Shown here in pieces: positions 51,879 through 60,065 of a DNA stretch of 64,000 bases. Source of the DNA: Curtobacterium sp. UNCCL20 (GTDB lineage Bacteria > Actinomycetota > Actinomycetes > Actinomycetales > Microbacteriaceae); contig NZ_FNKG01000001.1 of the NCBI RefSeq assembly GCF_900101675.1, positions 1,223,378 to 1,287,377 of the forward strand. The letters are read 5' to 3'. The notes beneath the pieces are model-generated. The model had not been told where the DNA came from, did no database searches, and saw only the letters and a list, made by a program, of their open reading frames with translations. Both the position numbers and the translations under genes were made by a program. Numbering within the stretch: the first letter of the stretch is position 1; each line of letters starts with the position of its first letter.

Positions 51879-53015
51879 TCAGGCGGAGACCGGCTCGGCG
51901 GCCGGCTCCTCGTCGCGGACGTCGTCAGCGCTGATCGGCTTGCGACGCGCCAGGAAGTAGAACGTCAGCCCCGCGGCGAGTGCGAGCACCGCGACGATGA
52001 CGAGTCCGATGGTCGAGGTGGCGGCGACGGCGGTCGCGAGGGCCCCGACGACGGCGGCTGCCGGCAGCGTGATCACCCAGGCGACGACGATGCGGCCGAC
52101 GACGGACCAGTGCACGTCGGCGAGCTTCTTGCCGAGGCCCGACCCGATGACGGACCCGCTCGTGACGTGCGTGGTCGACAGCGCGAACCCGAGGTGCGAG
52201 GACACGAGGATCGTCGCCGCGGAGCTCGACTCGGCCGCGAAGCCCTGCGGGGACTGCACGTCGGAGATCTTCTTGCCGACCGTCTGCATGATCCGCCAGC
52301 CGCCCACGTAGGTGCCGAGGCCGATCGCCAGCCCGCAGGCCAGGATCACCCAGAGCGCCGGACCCGTGCCCGCCGACTGGTAGTTCGCGGCGATGAGGGT
52401 GAGCGTGATGACGCCCATCGTCTTCTGCGCGTCGTTCGTCCCGTGGGCGAGCGACACCAGCGACGCGGAGATCGTCTGGCCGTGCCGGAAGCCCGTCGCC
52501 GCACCGTGCGTCGTCGCGTTCTTCGTGAGCGTGTACGCGATGTAGGTGGCGACGAGGGCGATCACGCCGGCGATCACCGGGGAGAGCAGCGCCGGCAGCA
52601 CGACCTTCGACACCACCGTGGCCCAGTCGACGGAGTTGATCCCGGCGCCGATGATCGACGCCCCGATCAGCCCGCCGAACAGCGCGTGCGTGGACGACGA
52701 CGGCAGGCCGAAGTACCAGGTGGCGAGGTTCCACAGCACGGCGCCGACGAGTCCCGCGAAGATCATCGTCGGGGAGATGTGGACGCCGTCCTGGCCCTCC
52801 CGGATGATGCCCTGCGAGACGGTCTTGGCGACCTCGGTGGAGAGGAACGCGCCGACCACGTTGAGGACGGCGGAGATGAGCACGGCGGTGCGGGGCTTGA
52901 GGGCACCCGTGGCGACCGAGGTTGCCATGGCGTTCGCGGTGTCGTGGAAGCCGTTCGTGAAGTCGAACACGAGGGCAACGACGATCACCAGCACGACGGT
53001 GACGAGGACGTCCAT
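51879..53015 (-). CDS. pit: Inorganic phosphate transporter (PiT family)
   Basis: A 378-residue permease with about ten helices. Both PiT signature repeats are present: FDFTNGFHDTANAMAT near residue 17 and SLAHGTNDAQKTMGV near 200. It imports metal-phosphate complexes using the proton gradient. The ATG at 53015 has TACCGT seven bases upstream, the leaderless pattern. First gene of a two-gene operon with the 89-residue membrane protein. Confidence 0.95.
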   Translation of the reverse strand: MDVLVTVVLVIVVALVFDFTNGFHDTANAMATSVATGALKPRTAVLISAVLNVVGAFLSTEVAKTVSQGIIREGQDGVHISPTMIFAGLVGAVLWNLATWYFGLPSSSTHALFGGLIGASIIGAGINSVDWATVVSKVVLPALLSPVIAGVIALVATYIAYTLTKNATTHGAATGFRHGQTISASLVSLAHGTNDAQKTMGVITLTLIAANYQSAGTGPALWVILACGLAIGLGTYVGGWRIMQTVGKKISDVQSPQGFAAESSSAATILVSSHLGFALSTTHVTSGSVIGSGLGKKLADVHWSVVGRIVVAWVITLPAAAVVGALATAVAATSTIGLVIVAVLALAAGLTFYFLARRKPISADDVRDEEPAAEPVSA

Positions 53016-53102
53016 GCGCGAGACGGTAGGCCCGCCCCGCACCGGCTGCGTGAACGCCGGGTGAACAGGCTGGACCGCCTCCTGATCTGGGAGGATCGGC
53101 AC

Positions 53103-53972
53103 GTGCCCACCTTCTCCGCAGCACGAGGCGACGCCTCGTTCACCGACGCGCACGGCGTCGAGATCGTCTACTCGACCTGGCGGGCGGCGCGGCCGAAGGG
53201 CATCGTGCAGATCGCGCACGGCGTCGGGGAACACGGGCTCCGGTACGAGCCGCTCGCGCAGGACCTCGTCCGCGCCGGCTACACCGTGCACGTCAACGAC
53301 CACCGCGGGCACGGACGCACCGGTCTCGCGCAGTGGGATGGCGACCACACCAAGCTCGGACGGCTCGGCCCCGGTGGGCTCCGCGCCGCCATCGCCGCCG
53401 TCGAGCAGATGACCGCGGTCGCCAAGGAGGACACCCCGGGCGTCCCGCTCGTGCTCCTCGGGCACTCGTGGGGCTCGCTGATGGCGCAGCGGATCGTGAA
53501 CACCTCGTCGGAGGCCTACGACGGTGTCGTCCTCTCCGCCAGCGCGTACCGGCTGCCCGGGTGGATGAACAGCGGCGACCTCAACGCCCGGCACGCCGGG
53601 TCCGGTCCGACGAAGTTCGAGTGGCTGACCCGTGACCGGGCGATCATCGACGCGATGTCGGTCGACCCGCTCGCGGTCGAGGCGGACGTCATCGGGCTGT
53701 TCGGGCTCGCCGACACGCTGCGGCTGCTCGGCGTGCCGCGGCGGGGCATCCCGCACGACCTGCCGATGCTGCTGCAGGTCGGCTCCGAGGACCCGCTCGG
53801 CGGCCCGCGCTCGATCGAACGGCTCGCGCAGGCCTACCGCCGTCGTGGCCGGCTCTCCGACGTGCAGGTCGAGGTCTACGAGGGCGCCCGGCACGAGGTC
53901 TACAACGAGACCAACCGCGACGAGGTCGTCGCCGACCTGGTCGCGTGGCTCGGTCGGGTCACGTCGCGCTGA
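53103..53972 (+). CDS. Alpha/beta hydrolase (monoacylglycerol lipase-like)
   Basis: A 289-residue serine hydrolase without a signal peptide. The oxyanion region is QIAHGVGEHGLRYEPLA, followed by NDHRGHGRTG, the nucleophile elbow LGHSWGSLMAQ, and a late His in YEGARHEVYNE. These features match the Hydrolase_4 / lysophospholipase group. GTG at 53103 has GGAGG eight bases upstream. It is divergent from pit, with the pit promoter between. Confidence 0.9.
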   Translation: MPTFSAARGDASFTDAHGVEIVYSTWRAARPKGIVQIAHGVGEHGLRYEPLAQDLVRAGYTVHVNDHRGHGRTGLAQWDGDHTKLGRLGPGGLRAAIAAVEQMTAVAKEDTPGVPLVLLGHSWGSLMAQRIVNTSSEAYDGVVLSASAYRLPGWMNSGDLNARHAGSGPTKFEWLTRDRAIIDAMSVDPLAVEADVIGLFGLADTLRLLGVPRRGIPHDLPMLLQVGSEDPLGGPRSIERLAQAYRRRGRLSDVQVEVYEGARHEVYNETNRDEVVADLVAWLGRVTSR

Positions 53973-53986
53973 CGCGACCGAGGGAC

Positions 53987-54029
53987 GGCCTGGAGGCGCG
54001 TGGCGGACACGGCCACGCGCCTCCAGGCC
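53987..54029. terminator. GGCCTGGAGGC hairpin after the hydrolase
   Basis: GGCCTGGAGGCGCGTGGC (53987-54004) pairs perfectly with 54012-54029 around a 7-base loop. It is another member of the repeated element family. Confidence 0.88.
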
Positions 54030-54083
54030 GCCGTCGTCCCGGCCCACCGCCGGACCGTCACCGGACCGGAATAGGGTTGCGAC

Positions 54084-55133
54084 ATGCACGGTGAGTACAA
54101 GGTCCCCGGAGGGAAGCTGGTCGTCGTCGACCTCGAGGTCGTCGACGGTGTGATCCAGGGGTTCCGCCTGGCCGGGGACTTCTTCCTCGAACCGGACGAC
54201 GCGCTCCCGCTCATCGACCAGGCCGTGAACGGTCTGCCGTCCACCACCGACGCCGCGGGCATCGCTTCGGCGGTCCGCACCGCCCTGCCCGAGGACGCCG
54301 TCCTGCTCGGCTTCACCCCCGAGTCCGTCGGGGTCGTGGTCCGCCGCGCCCTGTCCCGCGCCTCCACGTGGCGCGAGTACGACTGGGAGATCGTCCACGA
54401 GGGACCGATCAGCCCGAACGAGCACCTCGCGCTCGACCAGGTCCTCACCGAGGAGGTGGGCGCCGGACGCCGCGGTCCGACCCTCCGCATCTGGGAATGG
54501 GACCAGCCGGCCGTCGTCATCGGGTCGTTCCAGTCACTGAAGAACGAGGTCGACCCCGAGGGTGCGGCGAAGTACGGCGTCGAGGTCGTCCGGCGCATCT
54601 CCGGCGGCGGTGCGATGTTCATGGACGCCGGAGCGGTCATCTCGTACTCGCTCTACGTCCCCACCGACCTCGTGCAGGGCATGACCTTCGCCGACTCCTA
54701 CGCGTACCTCGACGAATGGGTGATCGAGGCGCTGAAGTCCCTCGGCATCGAGGCGTACTACCAGCCGCTCAACGACATCTCCTCGACGAAGGGGAAGATC
54801 GGCGGCGCCGCCCAGAAGCGACTCGGCACCGGGGCGCTCCTCCACCACGCCACCATGAGCTACGACATGGACGGCGAGAAGATGGTGCAGGTGCTGCGCA
54901 TCGGCCGCGAGAAGATGAGCGACAAGGGGACGACCAGTGCTGCGAAGCGCGTCGACCCACTGCGGTCACAGACCGGGCTGAGCCGGGCCGAGATCATCGA
55001 CCGGCTCATCGCGACGTTCACGCGCATGTACGGGGCGCACGAGGGGCACGTGACCGAGGCCGAGCGGGCGCGCGCGCAGGAGCTCGTGCGCACGAAGTTC
55101 CAGACGCAGGAGTGGCTCGAGCGGGTGCCCTGA
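54084..55133 (+). CDS. lplA: Lipoate-protein ligase with accessory domain first
   Basis: A 349-residue enzyme. Residues 1-90 resemble the small LplB/accessory C-domain of lipoate ligases (YKVPGGKLVVVDLEV, LAGDFFLEPDD). Residues 100-349 are the biotin/lipoate ligase fold with RRISGGG (170-176) and the later SSTKGKIGGAAQKR lysine loop. It would load lipoate on 2-oxoacid dehydrogenase and glycine cleavage proteins. Accessory before catalytic domain is the reverse of E. coli LplA. TAGGGT six bases before the ATG gives a leaderless start. Confidence 0.9.
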   Translation: MHGEYKVPGGKLVVVDLEVVDGVIQGFRLAGDFFLEPDDALPLIDQAVNGLPSTTDAAGIASAVRTALPEDAVLLGFTPESVGVVVRRALSRASTWREYDWEIVHEGPISPNEHLALDQVLTEEVGAGRRGPTLRIWEWDQPAVVIGSFQSLKNEVDPEGAAKYGVEVVRRISGGGAMFMDAGAVISYSLYVPTDLVQGMTFADSYAYLDEWVIEALKSLGIEAYYQPLNDISSTKGKIGGAAQKRLGTGALLHHATMSYDMDGEKMVQVLRIGREKMSDKGTTSAAKRVDPLRSQTGLSRAEIIDRLIATFTRMYGAHEGHVTEAERARAQELVRTKFQTQEWLERVP

Positions 55134-55174
55134 GCCGCAGCCGCGGGCGGGCTGCTGTCGTCAGCGGCTCATCG

Positions 55175-56692
55175 TCAGTGGCCGTCGTCCTCGGTGGCGT
55201 CGTCTGCGTCCGGCGCGTCGACGTGCTGCATCGCGGTCCCGACGGACCATCCCGGGCCCGACCGGATCGGACCGAGCGCGACGTACGAGCCCGAGTACGT
55301 GACCTCGTCCTCGTCCTCGAAGCCGTCGTCGCCCTCCTCGTCGGGGTCCGCGGGGTTCCGGGTGCCGAGCAGCTTCCGCGTCAGCGCCGAACGCTCGGTG
55401 AGGAGCGAGTCGAGCGCCGCCCGCAGGTCGACGTCGTGCGGGTCCGCACGACGCAGGGCCGCGCCGAGGACGCTCCGCCGCATCAGCTCCTTCGCGAACG
55501 AGCCCGTCGTGCCCTCCGCACGCTCGGCCGCCTCGGCGAGGGCGTCCTCGGAGAACGGCAACGCCGACGCGTACCGCCGGAACAGCCGCACCCGCTCGGG
55601 CAGGTCGGGCAGCGGGATCTCGACGGCGAGGTCGACACGGCCGGGACGGTCCGCGAGGGCACGCTCGAGGACGGACACCCGGTTCGTGGTCATCACGAAC
55701 GCGACGTCCGCGTCCCCGTCGAGCCCGTCGAGGGCGTCGAGCACCTCGAACAGCAGCGGCTGTGGGGAGCTGTGCCGCTCCATGGCGACGAGGTCGATGT
55801 CCTCGAGGACGACGATCGACGGCTGGAACGTCCGGGCGATCTCGGCTGCGGCGCCGATCGCGGAGATGCTCGACCCGGTGAGCAGGATCGCCGTGACCCC
55901 GGGCGTCCGCGCGAGCAGGTGCCGGATGGTGAGGGTCTTGCCGGTGCCGGGTGGCCCGTACAGCAGGACACCACGCTTGAGGTGCTGCCCGGCTGCGAGG
56001 AGCGCCTCCCGCTGCTCACCGATCCCGACCACGTGGTCGACCACCTCGTCGAGCACACCGTCGGGGAGCACCACCGCGTCCGCGTCGACGTCCGGTCGTC
56101 GGAGGAACGTGGCGCCGGCGTCCGACCCGTACTCGGACTGGACGAACGACAGCACCTGACCGCGCAGCACGCTCCGCTCGATCATCAGCGCCCGCAGGCG
56201 GAGCAGGAACGCCGACGAGGCCTCCTGGTCGGGGGAGAGGATCTCGAGCGACGCCTGCGCCCGGCCGTACTCGGGCTTGGCGGATCGCTGGACGACGGCG
56301 ACCGGAGCGCCGTCGAACCGGAGGAGTCGCAGGCCGAACGACACGACCCGCCGGGACGTGTCAGCACTCGTCGCCCGGGTCGCGTAGCTCACCGGACCCG
56401 GCGCCCAGCGGGAGTGCGGGTTCGCGATCAGCTCGCTCACCGAGCTGTGGAAGCGGCTGTCGTCACCGGCGATGCCGACGAGGGCGTCGGGAACGCCGCC
56501 GGACAGTTCGTCGAGGGCGATGTCGGCGTCGACGAGCCGGTGGTCCGGGAAGTCCTCGGTGACCACGGGCACCGTCTGCGGGTCGACCCCGATGTGGTCG
56601 CGGATGCGTTCGCCGATCGGGGTGAGCACCGCCTGCTGCTCGGCGGCGGCGAGTTCGTTCGCCTTCTCGATGTAGCGAGCGAAGGCCCGCAT
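55175..56692 (-). CDS. AAA-type ATPase with unknown N-terminal domain
   Basis: A 505-residue protein. Residues 1-200 match no family I know and probably form an adaptor or substrate domain. The AAA module shows Walker A GPPGTGKT (246-253), Walker B VVLEDIDLV (295-303), sensor TTN near 335 and an arginine-finger region ALADRPGRVD. The C-terminal tail is highly acidic. It may remodel a protein complex; no client is evident. The ATG at 56692 is the first good start. It is divergent from a small membrane protein that could be a partner. Confidence 0.8.
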   Translation of the reverse strand: MRAFARYIEKANELAAAEQQAVLTPIGERIRDHIGVDPQTVPVVTEDFPDHRLVDADIALDELSGGVPDALVGIAGDDSRFHSSVSELIANPHSRWAPGPVSYATRATSADTSRRVVSFGLRLLRFDGAPVAVVQRSAKPEYGRAQASLEILSPDQEASSAFLLRLRALMIERSVLRGQVLSFVQSEYGSDAGATFLRRPDVDADAVVLPDGVLDEVVDHVVGIGEQREALLAAGQHLKRGVLLYGPPGTGKTLTIRHLLARTPGVTAILLTGSSISAIGAAAEIARTFQPSIVVLEDIDLVAMERHSSPQPLLFEVLDALDGLDGDADVAFVMTTNRVSVLERALADRPGRVDLAVEIPLPDLPERVRLFRRYASALPFSEDALAEAAERAEGTTGSFAKELMRRSVLGAALRRADPHDVDLRAALDSLLTERSALTRKLLGTRNPADPDEEGDDGFEDEDEVTYSGSYVALGPIRSGPGWSVGTAMQHVDAPDADDATEDDGH

Positions 56693-56889
56693 GAGGTCGC
56701 GGTCAGCGTCGTCCTGGCACGCCGGCGACCGACGCGACAGGGCAAGAACGTGGTCGGCCGCCCGGGGAGGGGGTCCCGAGCGGCCGCACACCCAGTGTGG
56801 GCGTCCTCCTGGTGAACGACGTGTGCGGATCACGAGAATCCTCCGCGCGGCTGATGTCCGGCCCGCGGAGCCCACGTAGCCTCGACAGC

Positions 56890-57219
56890 GTGAACTGGTT
56901 GATCCTCCTGGGGGCGGTGGCCGCCGCGGCCGTCGTGATGTGGATCGCCGATCGTGTGGGGTGGATCGACCTGTCGAACAAGGCCACACGCAGCGGCGGA
57001 TCCGGCGGCGTGATCTCGATGATGGACGAGGTGTTCGCGCCCACCCGTCACGAGACGCAAGCGGCGTACGAACGGCAGTCGCGCCTCCCGAGGGAGGCAC
57101 CGACGCCGGCCGACGACGACCACGACCTGCTGAGCGGCACCGTCCTCATCAAGGTGCCCGCGGTCCGCGGCGCCGGCCGGCACGAAGCGCGCGCCGGGAC
57201 GCACGACCGCAGCTACTGA
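56890..57219 (+). CDS. Small single-helix membrane protein, 109 residues
   Basis: The N-terminal helix (residues 2-22, NWLILLGAVAAAAVVMWIAD) is followed by a polar cytoplasmic domain with a Gly/Ser patch and an Arg/His-rich end. No family is recognised. GTG at 56890 has TAGCCT (56877-56882) seven bases upstream, so the start is well supported. It is divergent from the AAA ATPase with about 200 bases between, and could be its membrane anchor; this is inference. Confidence 0.75.
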   Translation: MNWLILLGAVAAAAVVMWIADRVGWIDLSNKATRSGGSGGVISMMDEVFAPTRHETQAAYERQSRLPREAPTPADDDHDLLSGTVLIKVPAVRGAGRHEARAGTHDRSY

Positions 57220-57254
57220 CGCCGTGTCCCGACCGCACGTCGCGGGGAGCGCGG

Positions 57255-57539
57255 TCAGCGCGTCGTGAGCTCCTGGTAGTCCGGGTGCCGCTCGATCCAG
57301 GCCTTCACGTAGCTGCACTGCGGCACGACGCGGAGTGACCCGGACCGCACGTCGTCGAGCGCGTGCTCGACGAGGATCGATGCGTGGCCACCACCGCGGT
57401 GCGACGGATCGACCTCGGTGTGCACGAACCGGATCTCGTCGCCGTCGACCTCGTACGCCGCGAACCCGATCACCTCGCCGTCCTCGACGAGGGAGTACTG
57501 GTGCTTGTCGGTGTCGTTGCGGACCTCGGGTGATGCCAT
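57255..57539 (-). CDS. Small GNAT-type acetyltransferase (YjdJ-like)
   Basis: A 94-residue protein of the short GCN5-related family. Core pieces are YSLVEDGEVIGFAAYEVDGD, IRFVHTEVDPSHRGGGHASI (acetyl-CoA loop) and a C-terminal CSYVKAWIERHPDYQELT. This length and ending are typical of the YjdJ/N-acetyltransferase YJDJ group. The ATG at 57539 has TAGCGT seven bases upstream. Target unknown. Confidence 0.92.
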   Translation of the reverse strand: MASPEVRNDTDKHQYSLVEDGEVIGFAAYEVDGDEIRFVHTEVDPSHRGGGHASILVEHALDDVRSGSLRVVPQCSYVKAWIERHPDYQELTTR

Positions 57540-57611
57540 GGCGACGACGCTACGCCGGACCTCCCGAAGAAGGGCCTGTGTGACCGCTGTGCGCCGGGCT
57601 AGGGTCGCACC

Positions 57612-59045
57612 GTGCGCCACGAGACGACCACGCCGTTCCGCTTCCGGACCCCGCCCGGATGGCCGACGCCGTCCGACGAGTGGGTGCAGCTCCACCAGGC
57701 CGCCGAGCCGGCCGTGGGCTGGTCGCCCGCCCCGGAGGTCCCGCCGGCACCCGCGGAGTGGGTGTTCTGGCGGACGGTGCCCGGCGTCTTCCGCACCTAC
57801 CTGCCCGCCGGCGCCCGGAGGCTCCGACTCACGCAGCGCATCGGGCTGGCGGTCGCGCTCGTGTCGTTCGTCGCCGTGCTGGTGGTCGCCGCGCTCGGCG
57901 GCCCGGCGGTGCTCGGCCTCGCACCGCTCGTCGCCGGCCTCGCGGTCGTCGTCGTGACGGCATCGCGACACGGTGACCTCGCCGCGCGGACCGCGGTCTC
58001 GATCCGTGACGACGCAGCCGTGTGGCGGCGCACCGAGCTCCCGGTCCGAGCCGGGGCCGCACGCCCGGACCTCGGCGCCACCGAGGCGCTCGCCGCGTGG
58101 GACGCTGCGGCGTGGGGACTGCCGGTGGCGAGGCCGCTCGAGACGACCCCCTCGCTGCCCCCGGCGGCACCCGCCGGACGCTCGTCGTCGCCGTCCGCGG
58201 TTCCCGCATCGTTCCGGCGGAGCGCCCGGCTGGCGTTCGGTGTCACCGCGGGCGCGGCCGCGTTCCTGCTGGTGGTCGGTGCGACCGCGGTCGGTGCTCC
58301 GGTCGTGCAGACCGTGCAGGCCCACGCCGCCGGACAGACGCTGGCGCACGGGCTCCAGGGCGACGACGGCAGCGACCCGGGCAGCGACCCTGGCAGCGAC
58401 CCCGCCGGGCCGAGCGCAGCTCCCGAGGACGGCTCCGGTGCTGACGACTCGTCCACCTGGACGTCCGACGACGGCGCGACCACCGCGACGTTCATCGGCG
58501 ACGACGACGGTTGGCAGGCGAGCTGCGGCGCGATCGACTTCACCGACGGCTGCTGGGCGTGGGAGGTCGACAGCGAGTGCGACGGCCCCGCGACGATCAG
58601 GATGGGCTTCTCGGACACCGTCGGGGGCGGTGACGTCCGGACCGACACCCGCACGGTGCAGCTCGACTCCAGGTACCCGCTGGTCCTCACCGAGCAGGGC
58701 ACCGAGGACTACAGCGGGATCGAGGACGTCACCTGCGACACCACCCCGAAGAGCCCGGTCGGGACGACGAAGACCCTGCTCGACTCGGACGAGCAGGACG
58801 CGGACGGCTCCTGGCCGGACGGTTGCGTGGACTACGGGTGCTCGGGCTGGGAGCTCACGTCCGAGACCGACTGTGCGTCGGCGACCGTGCAGTTCGCGGT
58901 CGACGAGGAGGTGGCATCGCTGCCGGGGCCGCACGAGTTGGTCGTCACGACGCGGCTCCGTGCCGGGCAGCCCGTCGACGTCTGGGCGGCGGGGACGTGG
59001 TCGTCCGACGACGACGCCCGGCTCGAGTCGGTGACCTGCGGCTGA
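57612..59045 (+). CDS. Membrane-anchored protein with Cys-rich exterior domain
   Basis: A 477-residue protein of no family known to me. Residues 1-75 are cytosolic. Two helices (LRLTQRIGLAVALVSFVAVL and LAPLVAGLAVVVVTA) lie near 78-118, and a third (AGAAAFLLVVGATAVGAP) near 215-235. The exterior part has a Gly/Ser/Asp linker with repeated DPGS units, then a beta-rich domain with about ten cysteines that probably pair. GTG at 57612 has TAGGGT six bases upstream. It lies between a GNAT gene and the methyltransferase, with no shared operon evident. Confidence 0.72.
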   Translation: MRHETTTPFRFRTPPGWPTPSDEWVQLHQAAEPAVGWSPAPEVPPAPAEWVFWRTVPGVFRTYLPAGARRLRLTQRIGLAVALVSFVAVLVVAALGGPAVLGLAPLVAGLAVVVVTASRHGDLAARTAVSIRDDAAVWRRTELPVRAGAARPDLGATEALAAWDAAAWGLPVARPLETTPSLPPAAPAGRSSSPSAVPASFRRSARLAFGVTAGAAAFLLVVGATAVGAPVVQTVQAHAAGQTLAHGLQGDDGSDPGSDPGSDPAGPSAAPEDGSGADDSSTWTSDDGATTATFIGDDDGWQASCGAIDFTDGCWAWEVDSECDGPATIRMGFSDTVGGGDVRTDTRTVQLDSRYPLVLTEQGTEDYSGIEDVTCDTTPKSPVGTTKTLLDSDEQDADGSWPDGCVDYGCSGWELTSETDCASATVQFAVDEEVASLPGPHELVVTTRLRAGQPVDVWAAGTWSSDDDARLESVTCG

Positions 59046-59087
59046 GGCGTCACGGCTCCCGGCTCGCCCGTGCAGCAGAATGGTCGC

Positions 59088-60029
59088 GTGCACAGCGGAG
59101 ACGATCGCGGCCCGGACCGGGTCGTCCAGGGGGACAACCTCGACGTGCTCCCGACCCTCGCCGACGGCTCGTTCACGCTCGTCTACCTCGACCCGCCGTT
59201 CAACACCGGCCGCTACCAGCGTCGGCACGCGAGCACGGCGGTCGCAGCGGACGCCGGCACCGACGTCACCGGCCCGGCCCCGACGGGCCCGACCCCGGCC
59301 CTGGTCCCGCGCGCTCGCCCCGAGACCCGCGTCTCCGGCTTTCGCGGCCGCACCTACGAGCGCATCCGCGGCGACCTGATGCGGTTCGACGACCGGTTCG
59401 ACGACTACTGGTCGTTCCTCGAGCCCCGACTGCTCGAGGCGTGGCGACTCCTCGCCGACGACGGCACCCTCTACCTGCACCTCGACTACCGCGAGTCGCA
59501 CTACGCCAAGGTCCTGCTCGACGCGCTGTTCGGGCGTGACGCGTTCCTCAACGAGATCGTCTGGGCGTACGACTTCGGCGCGAAGTCACGGTCCCGGTGG
59601 CCGACCAAGCACGACACGATCCTCGTCTACGTGAAGGACCCCTCGCGGTACTGGTTCGACTCCGAGGCCGTGGACCGTGAGCCCTACATGGCCCCGGGTC
59701 TCGTCACACCCGAGAAGCGGGAGCGCGGCAAGCTCCCGACCGACGTGTGGTGGCACACGATCGTGTCGCCGACGGGCAGGGAGAAGACGGGCTACCCCAC
59801 GCAGAAGCCGGAGGGGGTGCTCCGCCGGGTCGTGCAGGCGTCCTCGCGCGAGGGCGACTGGGTCCTCGACTTCTTCGCCGGCAGCGGGACCACCGGGGCG
59901 GTCGCCCAGGCGCTCGGCCGCCGGTTCGTGCTGGTGGACGACAACCCCGTCGCGATCGACGTGATGCGTCGTCGGCTGCCGTCGGCGTCCTTCGAGATCG
60001 TGGAACCGCCCGCCGCCTCCGCTGGCTGA
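59088..60029 (+). CDS. Orphan DNA methyltransferase (N4/N6, type II-like)
   Basis: A 313-residue beta-type methyltransferase. Catalytic motif IV DPPFNTG is at residues 35-41, followed by a long insertion, and the SAM motif DFFAGSGTTGAVAQALGR is near 260-275, the order typical of the beta class. DPPF favours adenine-N6. No restriction enzyme or specificity subunit is adjacent, so it may be a regulatory or protective orphan. GTG at 59088 is chosen (CAGAAT six bases upstream); GTG at 59070 is in frame. Confidence 0.92.
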   Translation: MHSGDDRGPDRVVQGDNLDVLPTLADGSFTLVYLDPPFNTGRYQRRHASTAVAADAGTDVTGPAPTGPTPALVPRARPETRVSGFRGRTYERIRGDLMRFDDRFDDYWSFLEPRLLEAWRLLADDGTLYLHLDYRESHYAKVLLDALFGRDAFLNEIVWAYDFGAKSRSRWPTKHDTILVYVKDPSRYWFDSEAVDREPYMAPGLVTPEKRERGKLPTDVWWHTIVSPTGREKTGYPTQKPEGVLRRVVQASSREGDWVLDFFAGSGTTGAVAQALGRRFVLVDDNPVAIDVMRRRLPSASFEIVEPPAASAG

Positions 60030-60065
60030 GCGGGGCGACGGGCGGTCGGGTGCCGAGGTGGTCGG

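Noticed and set aside
59088-60029. A complete restriction-modification system
   Set aside because: Only the methyltransferase is present; neighbouring genes are an anchored protein and an MFS exporter.
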